From Amphritea opalescens (GTDB lineage Bacteria > Pseudomonadota > Gammaproteobacteria > Pseudomonadales > Balneatricaceae), in the NCBI RefSeq assembly GCF_003957515.1, contig NZ_RQXW01000008.1, positions 62,001 through 126,000 of the forward strand: DNA of 64,000 nucleotides, in the 5' to 3' direction. Positions within the stretch are counted from its first letter, which is position 1. The number at the start of each line of letters is the position of its first letter. Of the stretch, positions 18,762 through 29,062 are shown piece after piece. The position numbers and the translations under genes were made by a program. Below the pieces are notes generated by a model. The model had not been told where the DNA came from, did not search any database, and saw only the letters and a list, made by a program, of their open reading frames with translations.

Positions 18762-19781
18762 ATGTCTGGAGCATTGATGCTGGACATCGCCGGCCTAAGT
18801 CTGACAGCTGAAGATAAACTGCTGCTACAGAACCCTCAGGTCGGTGGTCTTATTCTGTTTAGTCGTAACTATCAGTCACCCCAACAACTTTCTGATCTGA
18901 TTCGTGAGATTCGTGCCTGCGCGCCCCGAATCTTGATTGCTGTCGATCAGGAAGGTGGTCGTGTTCAACGTTTTCGTGAAGGTTTTACGCGATTGCCGCC
19001 CATGGCGGTGTTGGGTGAGCTTTATCGAAAGAGTTCGGTTGAAGCTTGCGAGGCGGCCTGTCAGTTAGGTTGGTTGATGGCCGCAGAGTTGATCAGCTAT
19101 GGTGTTGATATTAGCTTTGCGCCGGTATTGGATCTGGATTTTGGTGTCAGTGCTGTCATCGGCGACCGAGCGTTCTCGGCCCAGCCGGAAGCGGTGGCTG
19201 CGTTAGCGGGGGCTTTTATTCGCGGAATGCGAGAGGCCGGTATGGCGGCAACCGGTAAACATTTTCCTGGGCATGGTTGGGTGGTGGCTGATTCGCACTT
19301 AGCTATCCCAGTTGATGAGAGGCCACTTGCCGAGATCGAAGCGCAAGACTTGATACCTTTTGCACGTTTGATGGCACAAGGATTAGATGCGGTGATGCCT
19401 GCACATGTTATCTATCAGCAGGTTGATGATCGGCCGGCGGGCTTTTCGCCTTATTGGATAGGTCAGCGGCTACGTCAGGAGATGGGGTTCGATGGCGTCG
19501 TCTTTAGTGATGATCTAACGATGGAGGGGGCCAGTGTCGCAGGTGGTTTTGAATCCCGTGCAGCGCAAGCACTCGAGGCGGGATGTGACATGCTGGTGGT
19601 GTGTAATGACCGTGCGGCAGCGTTGCAGGTTTTGCATCACCTAGAGGCCGTCAATCATCCCGGTTCGGTACGTATTGCGCGGATGAATGCCGCTCAGCAT
19701 TATGATATTGATACTATTCGTAGTACTGAGCGCTGGCATCAGGCCGTGACATTAGCTAATCAGTTAATCGATATTAAATAA
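18762..19781 (+). CDS. nagZ: Beta-N-acetylhexosaminidase NagZ (murein recycling)
   Basis: Cytosolic glycoside hydrolase family 3 enzyme that removes GlcNAc from GlcNAc-anhydroMurNAc-peptides, which in many species also yields the AmpR inducer. Key motifs: AVDQEGGRVQRFREGF (about 66-81), GKHFPGHGWVVADSH (about 165-180, containing the His/Asp acid-base pair) and the nucleophile Asp in FSDDLTMEGA (about 248-257). 339 residues, family length. Lies 7 bases after the YkuD gene and 16 before the MscS channel, suggesting one operon. Confidence 0.95.
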   Translation: MSGALMLDIAGLSLTAEDKLLLQNPQVGGLILFSRNYQSPQQLSDLIREIRACAPRILIAVDQEGGRVQRFREGFTRLPPMAVLGELYRKSSVEACEAACQLGWLMAAELISYGVDISFAPVLDLDFGVSAVIGDRAFSAQPEAVAALAGAFIRGMREAGMAATGKHFPGHGWVVADSHLAIPVDERPLAEIEAQDLIPFARLMAQGLDAVMPAHVIYQQVDDRPAGFSPYWIGQRLRQEMGFDGVVFSDDLTMEGASVAGGFESRAAQALEAGCDMLVVCNDRAAALQVLHHLEAVNHPGSVRIARMNAAQHYDIDTIRSTERWHQAVTLANQLIDIK

Positions 19782-19797
19782 GCGTTGGAGTGACACC

Positions 19798-20913
19798 ATG
19801 CAGGAGCAGCTTGCACAGGTTTTTACCGAGTTAGGCTTGGACGGCTATAAAGATGCTTGGATTTTCCAGGTGTTTTTGGTGGTTTTTATAACCATGTTGG
19901 TCAACTTTATCTCAAATAGAGTGTTTGGCCGGTTAGAAGAGCAATTAGCTAAAACGCGAAATGTTTGGGATGACCTTTTGCTGCATGCCGCTCGTCGACC
20001 GATTGCGATGTTAATCTGGGTGTTGGGTTTGAGTCTGGCGTTTGAGTTAACCGACCCTGAAACCGGTTCGGTATTGGTTAAATTGGTGGAACCGTTACGC
20101 CGAGGATTGGTGATTGTAATGATCGCCTGGTTTATGATCCGCTTTATCCGACAGGCTGAAGGCGTGTTGGTGAGTGAAGAGAAAGTTAAAAATCCGATGG
20201 ATGAAACCACGGTGGGGGCGCTGGGTAAATTGCTGCGTCTGTCGATTATTATCACCACGGTGCTCGTTGTACTGCAAACCTTTGGTTACAGTATTTCTGG
20301 GGTATTGGCGTTCGGTGGTATTGGTGGTCTTGCGGTTGGTTTTGCCGCGAAAGATCTCCTAGCAAACTTTTTTGGCGGCTTGATGATCTATCTCGATCGC
20401 CCCTTTAAGGTGGGCGACTGGGTACGCTCGCCGGATAAAGAGATTGAAGGCACCGTCGAAGATATTGGTTGGCGTTTAACCTGTATCCGTACGTTCGATA
20501 AACGGCCTCTCTATGTGCCTAACGCAACCTTTGCGAGCATCTCATTAGAGAACCCTTCGCGTATGACCAATCGGCGTATTTATGAAAAGATCGGTCTGCG
20601 TTATGAGGATTCCGCATTGGTGAGCGGTGTGATTGATGATGTTAGGACGATGCTGATGAACCATCCTGAAATCGACAATCGCCAAACATTGATCGTTAAT
20701 CTCAATAGTTTTGCGCCCTATTCGTTGGAGTTTTTTATCTACACCTTCACTAAAACGACTAACTGGGTGCGTTTTCATGAAATCAAACAGGATGTAATGG
20801 GCAAAATTATCGATATCGTGCATGAGCATGGTGCTGATTTCGCCTTTCCTACCCAAACGATCCATCTTGAGGGTGGTGACACTCATCCGTTGGTGGATCA
20901 GCCTGGATCGTGA
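19798..20913 (+). CDS. MscS-family mechanosensitive channel
   Basis: Small-conductance mechanosensitive channel family, releasing solutes on osmotic downshock. Three or four membrane segments occupy residues 20-190. The pore helix region reads GGIGGLAVGFAAKDLLANFF (about 176-195), followed by GGLMIYLDRPFKVGDWV, and then the cytoplasmic beta domain with GTVEDIGWRLTCIRTFD. 371 residues; longer than MscS of E. coli (286) because of additional N-terminal helices, as in YbdG/YnaI-type members. GGAG ribosome-binding site 8 bases upstream. Following nagZ closely, it may be co-transcribed. Confidence 0.9.
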   Translation: MQEQLAQVFTELGLDGYKDAWIFQVFLVVFITMLVNFISNRVFGRLEEQLAKTRNVWDDLLLHAARRPIAMLIWVLGLSLAFELTDPETGSVLVKLVEPLRRGLVIVMIAWFMIRFIRQAEGVLVSEEKVKNPMDETTVGALGKLLRLSIIITTVLVVLQTFGYSISGVLAFGGIGGLAVGFAAKDLLANFFGGLMIYLDRPFKVGDWVRSPDKEIEGTVEDIGWRLTCIRTFDKRPLYVPNATFASISLENPSRMTNRRIYEKIGLRYEDSALVSGVIDDVRTMLMNHPEIDNRQTLIVNLNSFAPYSLEFFIYTFTKTTNWVRFHEIKQDVMGKIIDIVHEHGADFAFPTQTIHLEGGDTHPLVDQPGS

Positions 20914-20961
20914 AATTAGACCTCTTATTTAATATTTGCCCGTTGGGCGCTGGAGATATGT

Positions 20962-21366
20962 GTGACTGCTGAGCAGAATGAACGAGAAAAAATAGCGTCC
21001 TCCGATGCGGAGCAGCGCTTCGATTACCTGATTAGTCGGGTCGTCGAAACCGATGAGTTATGGATCCTGACCGATGAGCAGGGTAGCGTGATGCTCAATA
21101 CCGATGATGAAGACTGTGTGCCGGTATGGCCCGATCAAGCATTTGCTGAGCAGTGGGCTACCGGCGAGTGGTCTGAGTGTGAGGCGATGCCCATCACCTT
21201 AAAGCAGTGGAATTTTCGTTGGACACCGGGGCTAGAAGAGGATGGTTTTGCGGTGATCGTCTTTCCGTTGGCGGGCGAGGACGGAGATGAAAATGGCCTC
21301 GTGGTATGGCCTGAAGAGCTGGATATGATGCTAACCCGTGAGGTTAAGCGCGCTCGTAAGAAGTGA
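20962..21366 (+). CDS. DUF2750 domain protein
   Basis: A 134-residue soluble, strongly acidic protein matching the DUF2750 pattern: an N-terminal FDYLISRVVETDELWILTD, VPVWPDQAFAEQWATGEWSE, and LVVWPEELDM at the end. No function is known to me. The start is GTG at 20962 with GGAG 6 bases upstream; the overlapping ATG at 20959 reads into a stop. It follows the MscS gene by 48 bases and precedes a terminator, so it is probably the last gene of the nagZ operon. Confidence 0.85.
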   Translation: MTAEQNEREKIASSDAEQRFDYLISRVVETDELWILTDEQGSVMLNTDDEDCVPVWPDQAFAEQWATGEWSECEAMPITLKQWNFRWTPGLEEDGFAVIVFPLAGEDGDENGLVVWPEELDMMLTREVKRARKK

Positions 21367-21394
21367 ATGAATAGCTAGTCTGTTCTATCTATGA

Positions 21395-21423
21395 AAAAAA
21401 ACGGAGCCTCGGCTCCGTTTTTG
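21395..21423. terminator. Bidirectional terminator between DUF2750 gene and csiV
   Basis: Stem AAACGGAGCC/GGCTCCGTTT (21399-21420) with a short loop, preceded by A residues and followed by T residues, located between two converging genes. Confidence 0.85.
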
Positions 21424-21456
21424 TTATCTGTTTCTTGATGTGCCGCTATTATCGGT

Positions 21457-22209
21457 TTATTGCCCCGCGCGGGTGATTCTGACCAGCATGCCAAAGAGTG
21501 GGTGGTCAATATAGTGCAGATCATTGCGGCGCATTCGGCGGGCAGACTTCATTTCCACCGTAAGAAAATCAGGCACGGTAGTTTGAGTTAAGTAGCGGTT
21601 GCCGTTACTGCTGTCGCTGCCATCAATACCATCGTTATTAGCCGGTGTTAGGCTGTCAGCGCCGTCAGTTAGGCCTGCTGTGTTAGCGTTGCTATGGGTA
21701 ACCGGCGTTAAGAGCATATTGCTTTCAGTCGGTGTTAATCGACGGCTGTGAAACAGGTCGCTGCGAAAGTGCAGGTAACGGCCCTTATCGACAGAGATAT
21801 AACCATCGAGTTCGTATAAGCCGTTATCAAGAATATCGCCGCCATTGATATGGACGACATTTCGATCTTTGGTGCTGCCGATCGGTTGTATCCATGCTTC
21901 ATGAAAGAGTACATGATAGCCTGCGCTGCGTCTTAGGCTTGCTTGCTTGGCGTTAAGTGATAGGGATGATTTAGGTAGGCGAGTGAAATAGCCATTACGC
22001 TGGCCGGCCTGATAGTAATTCAGTGAGCGGCTAGGGCGGGGTGGAATGCTGTCGATGGTTGGCCAGATTTCATCGTCCAGTGTGTCGGACGCTAATCGGC
22101 TAAATATAAGCAACTCGACCTTATAGTTGCTGGTAGCGGCCTGTACTGTTGTGCTGCTTAACAGTATCAGGGTCAGAGTCATTACGATCCCTGAAGCGAG
22201 CTTGGTCAT
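21457..22209 (-). CDS. CsiV-family periplasmic protein
   Basis: A Sec signal peptide (hydrophobic core GIVMTLTLILLSSTT, cleavage after VQA near residue 24) is followed by YKVELLIFSRLASDT, the opening typical of the CsiV/peptidoglycan-binding family encoded beside mfd in Pseudomonas. Later the segment YELDGYISVDKGRYLHFRSD and the ending HYIDHPLFGMLVRIT are also family-like. CsiV in Shewanella was described as affecting a pathway for infection-related functions; here the role is unknown. ATG 22209 is preferred over an upstream TTG (22215). The gene overlaps or abuts the mfd stop, so it is translated from the mfd transcript. Confidence 0.75.
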   Translation of the reverse strand: MTKLASGIVMTLTLILLSSTTVQAATSNYKVELLIFSRLASDTLDDEIWPTIDSIPPRPSRSLNYYQAGQRNGYFTRLPKSSLSLNAKQASLRRSAGYHVLFHEAWIQPIGSTKDRNVVHINGGDILDNGLYELDGYISVDKGRYLHFRSDLFHSRRLTPTESNMLLTPVTHSNANTAGLTDGADSLTPANNDGIDGSDSSNGNRYLTQTTVPDFLTVEMKSARRMRRNDLHYIDHPLFGMLVRITRAGQ

Positions 22210-22211
22210 TA

Positions 22212-25200
22212 TCAATTCCCGGTCAATTGCTGGAGGAGCTGTTCTACCGCTTGAAAGCGTTGCTCTATTTTATCCATCTTCATGGTGAACTTCAGCTGAC
22301 TTGAGCCACCAAACTGAAATTTTTGTGGTTGTTGCTGTACCAGTTGTACTAGTTTGAAAGGATCGATGGCGGTATCGGCTTCAAAATCGATGCGGCCGCC
22401 TTTCTCCCCTGCGTCAATTTTGCAGATTCCGAGCTGTTCGGCTTGAAGCTTGAGCGATGTTTGCCGGAACAGATTTTTGGTTTGTTCTGGCAGAATACCG
22501 AAGCGGTCGATCATTTCGATCTGTAGCTCTTTTAGATCGGTTTCGTTCTTACCATTGGCAATCCGTTTGTACATGATGAGGCGGTTATGGACATCCGGTA
22601 GATATTCATCAGGAATCAATGCGGGCACCCGTAAGTTAATTTCGACACCGATTTTAAGCGGGGCATCAAGATTAGGTGTTTTGCCTTCGCGAATGGCATC
22701 GACCGCCTGTTCTAGCATCTCCATATAAAGCGAAAAGCCGATGTTTTGAATCTGGCCGCTTTGCCCTTCACCTAGCAGTTCTCCGGTACCTCTGATCTCC
22801 ATATCGTGGGTGGCGAGCGTGAAGCCGGCGCCGAGCTCGTCGGCGCTGGTGATCGCTTCAAGGCGTTTTGCTGCATCGGTGGTCATCGCTTTAGGGTGGG
22901 GCGTCATCAGGTAAGCGTAGGCTTGGTGATGTGAGCGACCCACGCGGCCACGTAGCTGGTGCAATTGAGCGAGGCCAAACTTATCGGCGCGATCGATGAT
23001 AATGGTGTTGGCGTTAGGTAGATCGATACCGGTTTCGATGATCGTCGTGCAGACGAGTACATTAAAGCGCTTGTGGTAGAAATCGGACATGACCTGTTCG
23101 AGCTCGCGCTCGCGCATCTGCCCGTGACCGATGCCAACCCGAGCTTCCGGGATGAGTTCGCTGATCTCGGCGGCGGTCTGTTCAATATCTTTGACTTCAT
23201 TATGTAGATAGTAAACCTGTCCACCTCGAAGAAGCTCTCGCAGAATCGCTTCTTTTTTTAGCGCTTTGTCGGTCTGGCGAACAAAGGTTTTGACCGATAA
23301 GCGGCGGGCAGGTGGTGTAGCTATGATGGAAAGATCACGGATACCCGACATCGCCATATTAAGTGTGCGAGGGATCGGCGTGGCGGTCAGCGTAAGAATG
23401 TCGACTTCTGAGCGCAGTGATTTTAAGCGCTCCTTCTGCTGTACCCCGAAGCGGTGTTCTTCATCGATGATCAATAAGCCTAGATCGCTAAACTTAATAT
23501 CGCCCTGCAGTAATTTGTGGGTGCCGATCACAATATCGGTTTTACCCTGTTCTAAGGATTCGATCACGGCGTTGCTTTGTTTGCCTGAGCGGAAACGGGA
23601 GATTAGTTCAACATTGACGGGCCAATCGGCAAAGCGGTCGCGGAAATTTTCATAATGTTGCTGTGCCAGCAGGGTGGTGGGCACCAGTATCGCAACCTGT
23701 TTGTTGCTTTGAATCGCCATAAAGGCAGCGCGCATCGCTACTTCTGTTTTACCGAAACCTACGTCGCCGCAGACTAAGCGGTCCATCGGCTGCGGGGATT
23801 TCATGTCGTTGATAACGGCCTGAATAGCGTTCGCTTGGTCAACGGTTTCTTCAAACGGAAAGGCGGCGCTAAAGCTGGCGTAGTGTTCGTCAGGCGAATT
23901 AAACTGATGGCCTCGGCGTGCCGCGCGCCGGGCATAGATATCAAGCAGTTCGGCAGCGGTATCGCGGACCTTCTCGGCGGCTTTGCGGCGCGCTTTGCTC
24001 CACTGCTCGGTGCCTAGCCGGTGTAGTGGTGCGAGTTCGTCACCCGCGCCGGAATAACGGCTGATCAGGTGTAGTGACGTGACCGGTACATAGAGGTTGG
24101 CGTCGTTAGCGTACTCGAGTTTCAGGAATTCAGAGGTTTGTGAATCGAGATCGAGGGTAACCAAGCCGCGATAACGACCCACGCCGTGATCTATATGTAC
24201 CACGGGAGCGCCTAGGTTGAGTTCGGTCAGATTTTTGATGATCTGATCTGACTGCTCCTGTTGTTTGGAGCGGCGACGACGCTGAAAAACTTGATGGCCG
24301 AATAGTTGTGTTTCGGTGATTAGGTGAAACTTACCGGGGGCGCTGAGGCCGTGTTCCAGCGGGAAAATACAGATGCTGATCGGATAGCCATCATCAAAAA
24401 ACTGCTGCAGGTTATCAACCTGATGAGGTTTGATGTTGATGCGTGCTAGCAGCTCCATCAGGGCTTCACGTCGGCCAGCCGATTCCGCGCACAGTAGGAC
24501 TTTATCTTGAGTCTTAGCGAGAAAGGCGTCGATCGCCGCTAGGGGCTTGGCTGCCTGAGCATGAACGGTGAGTTCCGGCGGTTCTATTAACGAGAGGTTG
24601 TAGCGGCCGGAAGCGGCTTTCGCTTGGGTTTTAGCTTGCTGTAGCTGAATACGTTGTCTTTGTTTAAGAATCGTAAATAGCTCTGTCGCCGGCACAAAGA
24701 GTTGATCTGGGGCGAGAATAGGGCGTTCAATATCGTAACGACGCTCTTCATAGCGTTCTTGTACATCTTGCCAAAATTGTTGGCAGTGATTCTCTAGATC
24801 TGTTTCTGCCAGAATCATGACATTTTCTGGTAGATAGTCGAATATGGTCGCACATTGGTCGAAGAATAGCGGGAGATAGTATTCAATGCCCGGTGGCGTC
24901 ATGCCATCGTTAATATCCTGATAAACAGAGCAGCGTTTATAGTCGACATCAAAGGTTTCGCGCCAGCGCTGTTTGAAATGACTGATGGCGGCTTTATCAA
25001 AAGGAAACTCTTTGGCGGGCAGAACACGAATATTGTCGACTTTATCAATCGAACGCTGAGACTCTGGGTCAAAGCTGCGTAGGGTGTCGACCTCGTTATC
25101 AAAAAGCTCGATGCGATAAGGAACGGCGCTGCCCATGGGAAAGATATCAATAATGGAGCCGCGAATGGCAAACTCGCCGTGTTCAAAGACGGATTCGCTA

Positions 25201-25658
25201 AGCTGATAGCCCGCATCCGTGAGCTTGTGGCGCATCTCGTCTAGATCAAACGCCTGGCCTTGATCCACTATGAGTGCGTTACCATCAAGAAACGACTGTG
25301 GAGCCACACGATGCATCAAAGTGCTGGCGGGGATGATAAGCACGCCCCGTTGTAATTGCGGCAGTTTGAATAGGGTATTGATGCGCTCGGAGATAATATC
25401 TTGATGTGGCGAAAAATTATCGTAGGGCAGCGTCTCCCAGTCGGAGAAAACCATGCATTCAAGGCTGTTGTTACTATAAAAACGGATCTCAGACTGAAGT
25501 CGGGTGGCGCTGTCGCTATCGTTGGTGATGCAGAGTATCAATCCCGAGTGTTGCTGGGCAATGTCGGTCGTTAATAAGCCGCGGCCGCTGCCTAAAAGGT
25601 TGCCTATTCTTCGGATATCGCCTGGAGATTGGGGTAATTGATACTCTTCTTTAAACAC
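22212..25658 (-). CDS. mfd: Transcription-repair coupling factor Mfd
   Basis: ATP-driven translocase that removes stalled RNA polymerase from lesions and recruits UvrA. The 1148 residues equal the E. coli length. Domain order: UvrB-homology N-terminus (GDIRRIGNLLGS... ), RNA-polymerase interaction region (VVHIDHGVGRYRGL, about 480-495), RecG-like helicase with Walker A CGDVGFGKTE (about 628-637) and DEEH box (about 729), TRG motif region near GRVGRSHHQAYAYL, and the C-terminal UvrA-binding mimic. The start is GTG at 25658 with GGAG ten bases upstream. Divergent from gap. Confidence 0.97.
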   Translation of the reverse strand: MFKEEYQLPQSPGDIRRIGNLLGSGRGLLTTDIAQQHSGLILCITNDSDSATRLQSEIRFYSNNSLECMVFSDWETLPYDNFSPHQDIISERINTLFKLPQLQRGVLIIPASTLMHRVAPQSFLDGNALIVDQGQAFDLDEMRHKLTDAGYQLSESVFEHGEFAIRGSIIDIFPMGSAVPYRIELFDNEVDTLRSFDPESQRSIDKVDNIRVLPAKEFPFDKAAISHFKQRWRETFDVDYKRCSVYQDINDGMTPPGIEYYLPLFFDQCATIFDYLPENVMILAETDLENHCQQFWQDVQERYEERRYDIERPILAPDQLFVPATELFTILKQRQRIQLQQAKTQAKAASGRYNLSLIEPPELTVHAQAAKPLAAIDAFLAKTQDKVLLCAESAGRREALMELLARINIKPHQVDNLQQFFDDGYPISICIFPLEHGLSAPGKFHLITETQLFGHQVFQRRRRSKQQEQSDQIIKNLTELNLGAPVVHIDHGVGRYRGLVTLDLDSQTSEFLKLEYANDANLYVPVTSLHLISRYSGAGDELAPLHRLGTEQWSKARRKAAEKVRDTAAELLDIYARRAARRGHQFNSPDEHYASFSAAFPFEETVDQANAIQAVINDMKSPQPMDRLVCGDVGFGKTEVAMRAAFMAIQSNKQVAILVPTTLLAQQHYENFRDRFADWPVNVELISRFRSGKQSNAVIESLEQGKTDIVIGTHKLLQGDIKFSDLGLLIIDEEHRFGVQQKERLKSLRSEVDILTLTATPIPRTLNMAMSGIRDLSIIATPPARRLSVKTFVRQTDKALKKEAILRELLRGGQVYYLHNEVKDIEQTAAEISELIPEARVGIGHGQMRERELEQVMSDFYHKRFNVLVCTTIIETGIDLPNANTIIIDRADKFGLAQLHQLRGRVGRSHHQAYAYLMTPHPKAMTTDAAKRLEAITSADELGAGFTLATHDMEIRGTGELLGEGQSGQIQNIGFSLYMEMLEQAVDAIREGKTPNLDAPLKIGVEINLRVPALIPDEYLPDVHNRLIMYKRIANGKNETDLKELQIEMIDRFGILPEQTKNLFRQTSLKLQAEQLGICKIDAGEKGGRIDFEADTAIDPFKLVQLVQQQPQKFQFGGSSQLKFTMKMDKIEQRFQAVEQLLQQLTGN

Positions 25659-25959
25659 TGACGTTGAGCTCCGTTAAACTGATGAAAGGCTTCATCGAAC
25701 AATTATACTGAAGAAAGCGACAATACTGCTCTGGCCGCATATCTTACGTCCCACGGGGCAAAAGTACAGCCCGTTCAGTGCAATAACTTGCTGTCCTGAG
25801 GGGGTAAATTTTTGTCTGAAAGGGTCTATTGTGGCACATAGGTTATCTATCTAAGTCTAAAGTGTAGCGTTTCCGATTTGCTCATGTTGTTTTAAAAGTG
25901 GATAATGCGCGCAGCAAAATTGACTGCTATTTAGACTACTACCTTCTATGGAGTGAGCC
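25659..25959. promoter_or_regulatory. Divergent intergenic region mfd / gap
   Basis: 301 bases hold the promoters of mfd (minus) and gap (plus). No open frame, tRNA or strong inverted repeat was seen. The only convincing promoter is the gap one listed separately; the mfd promoter could not be placed with confidence. Confidence 0.6.
25878..25906 (+). promoter_or_regulatory. Possible sigma-70 promoter of the gap gene
   Basis: TTGCTC (25878-25883) and GATAAT (25901-25906) are separated by 17 bases, which is the ideal spacing. The predicted transcript start near 25913 leaves a leader of about 47 bases before the GTG start codon. Four of six and five of six consensus bases match. Confidence 0.45.
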
Positions 25960-27396
25960 GTGAGCCAAGATAAAGTGTTAGCTGACTGGAAAGGTCGCGA
26001 AGCATTAGCTGAAGAGATGATTCCACTTATTGGACGTCTGTTTCGTGATAAGCATGTTGAGACGTCTGTTTATGGCCGTCTTATTAACAAGCGTTCAGTT
26101 GTCGATGTGATGAAAGCGCATCGCTTTGTACGTCAGCTTGAAGATCAGGAACTGTCAGTACATGATACTTATCCCGTGTTGAAAGCATTGGATACGATTG
26201 ATGTCAAAGGGGCTCATGTCGATGTGGGTAAGCTGGCGGTTAAATTCCGGGAGCAGGCCGATGGCGTTTCCATGGAAGATTTCCTAGCGGCTGAATTAGC
26301 GCCAGTGGTTGGCGGTGCTGAATCAGAATCTACCGATGTCGTGCTATATGGCTTTGGTCGTATCGGGCGCTTGTTGGCTCGCTTGTTGATCGAACGTACT
26401 GGCGGTGGTCACTCTCTGCGCTTACGTGCCATCGTTGTTCGCAAAGGTAAAGCGACTAACGATTTGGAAAAACGGGCTAGCTTGCTGCGTCGTGATTCAG
26501 TTCATGGTTCATTCCATGGAACGATTCAGGTCGATGAAGAGAACCAGGCCATTATCGCTAACGGTAATCTGATTAAAGTCATCTATTCCGATGGTCCTGA
26601 TCAGGTAGATTACACCGCGTACGGTATCGATAACGCATTAGTGTTGGATAATACGGGTATTTGGCGTGATGAGGCCGGCCTCTCTCTACACTTGAAGTCT
26701 AAAGGCGTGGCTAAAGTAGCGCTAACAGCGCCAGGTAAAGGGATTAAGAATATCGTTATGGGTGTTAACCATGGTGATATCGAAGACAGTGATAGAATTC
26801 TGTCAGCGGCCTCTTGTACCACGAATGCGATTTCGCCGGTCTTGAAAGCGATGGATGCTAAGTACGGTGTGACCAATGGTCATGTTGAAACGGTGCATGC
26901 CTATACCAATGACCAAAACCTGATTGATAACTATCATAAAGGTGATCGTCGTGGTCGTGCGGCGGGTCTGAACATGGTTATTACCGAAACAGGTGCGGCT
27001 AAAGCGGTATCTAAAGCGCTACCTCAGTTAGAAGGTAAGCTGACCGGTAATGCGATTCGTGTACCTACACCCAACGTCTCGATGGCTATCCTGAATCTGA
27101 ATCTTGATTCTGCAACCAACAAAGAAGAGCTAAACACCTATCTGCGTGATATGGCGTTGCATTCACCGTTACAGAAGCAGATCGATTACAGTAACTCGCC
27201 TGAAGCGGTTTCATCTGACTTTGTCGGTTCGCGTGCGGCTGGTGTTGTCGATGCTTTGGCGACGATTGCCGAAGGTAATCGTTGTGTGCTCTATGTTTGG
27301 TATGACAACGAGTTCGGTTATAGCAGCCAGGTAATCCGTATGGCTCAGCGTATGGCTAAATGTACTTTACCTGCGTTCCCTAAAGCCAAGGTTTAA
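25960..27396 (+). CDS. gap: Long-form glyceraldehyde-3-phosphate dehydrogenase
   Basis: Interconverts glyceraldehyde-3-phosphate and 1,3-bisphosphoglycerate. The catalytic Cys286 lies in SAASCTTNAISP; the Rossmann start VVLYGFGRIGRLLARLL is at about 128-144, and the C-terminal WYDNEFGYSSQV is intact. The protein has 478 residues, about 130-140 more at the N-terminus than the 330-residue glycolytic enzyme. That extension (REALAEEMIPLIGRLFRDK and onwards) is helical and characterises the long GapDH group found in Pseudomonas and marine gammaproteobacteria. Start GTG 25960 with GGAG. In Pseudomonas the same long gene lies next to mfd. Whether it works in glycolysis or gluconeogenesis cannot be told from sequence. 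Confidence 0.92.
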   Translation: MSQDKVLADWKGREALAEEMIPLIGRLFRDKHVETSVYGRLINKRSVVDVMKAHRFVRQLEDQELSVHDTYPVLKALDTIDVKGAHVDVGKLAVKFREQADGVSMEDFLAAELAPVVGGAESESTDVVLYGFGRIGRLLARLLIERTGGGHSLRLRAIVVRKGKATNDLEKRASLLRRDSVHGSFHGTIQVDEENQAIIANGNLIKVIYSDGPDQVDYTAYGIDNALVLDNTGIWRDEAGLSLHLKSKGVAKVALTAPGKGIKNIVMGVNHGDIEDSDRILSAASCTTNAISPVLKAMDAKYGVTNGHVETVHAYTNDQNLIDNYHKGDRRGRAAGLNMVITETGAAKAVSKALPQLEGKLTGNAIRVPTPNVSMAILNLNLDSATNKEELNTYLRDMALHSPLQKQIDYSNSPEAVSSDFVGSRAAGVVDALATIAEGNRCVLYVWYDNEFGYSSQVIRMAQRMAKCTLPAFPKAKV

Positions 27397-27413
27397 TACG
27401 ACTTTAGATGTAT

Positions 27414-27440
27414 AAAAACCGCCCTAAGAGGCGGTTTTTT
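27414..27440 (+). terminator. Intrinsic terminator after gap
   Basis: Stem AAAACCGCC/GGCGGTTTT with a short CTAAGA-type loop is followed by a T run, 18 bases after the gap stop codon. Confidence 0.85.
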
Positions 27441-27477
27441 ATTGGCTTTTTTAATATATGCTAAAAAAACACCCTCT

Positions 27478-27494
27478 TAGAACTTAAAGTTCTA
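27478..27494. repeat. 17-bp palindrome upstream of the nqr operon
   Basis: TAGAACTTAAAGTTCTA is a perfect inverted repeat with an 8-bp arm about a central A. It sits in the 326-base gene-free stretch 27397-27722, about 230 bases before nqrA, after the gap terminator. It has no T run and so is not a terminator. A regulator-binding site for nqr is inference. Confidence 0.6.
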
Positions 27495-27650
27495 TCTCTG
27501 ATTTGCTAATAATGGCCTAAAAGCCCCCTTTAGTGGTCGCTCTTGTAGAAAAATTACCTTCTGATCTTTATACTTAACCGGTTTTTGGGTTGGGGTAATC
27601 CCGTCCATTGTAGGGTTATTGCTTTGGTTTGCGACATCAGGGGACAGTGT

Positions 27651-27678
27651 TGCAGAGTCGGAGGCATAGTGCTCTGCA
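27651..27678 (+). promoter_or_regulatory. Stem-loop in the nqrA leader
   Basis: TGCAGAG (27651-27657) pairs with CTCTGCA (27672-27678) around a 14-base loop that contains GGAGG. The stem ends 44 bases before the nqrA start codon. It could be an operator, or an RNA hairpin in the leader; there is no T run. The rest of 27495-27650 shows no gene. A TATAAT at 27699-27704 has no good -35 partner. Confidence 0.45.
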
Positions 27679-27692
27679 GGAAGGGATCCTAA

Positions 27693-29060
<1,368 letters not shown>

Positions 29061-29062
29061 TC

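Noticed and set aside
25801-25860. Sigma-54 promoter-like TGGCAC upstream of gap
   Set aside because: TGGCAC is present but the -12 element TTGC is missing at the right spacing.
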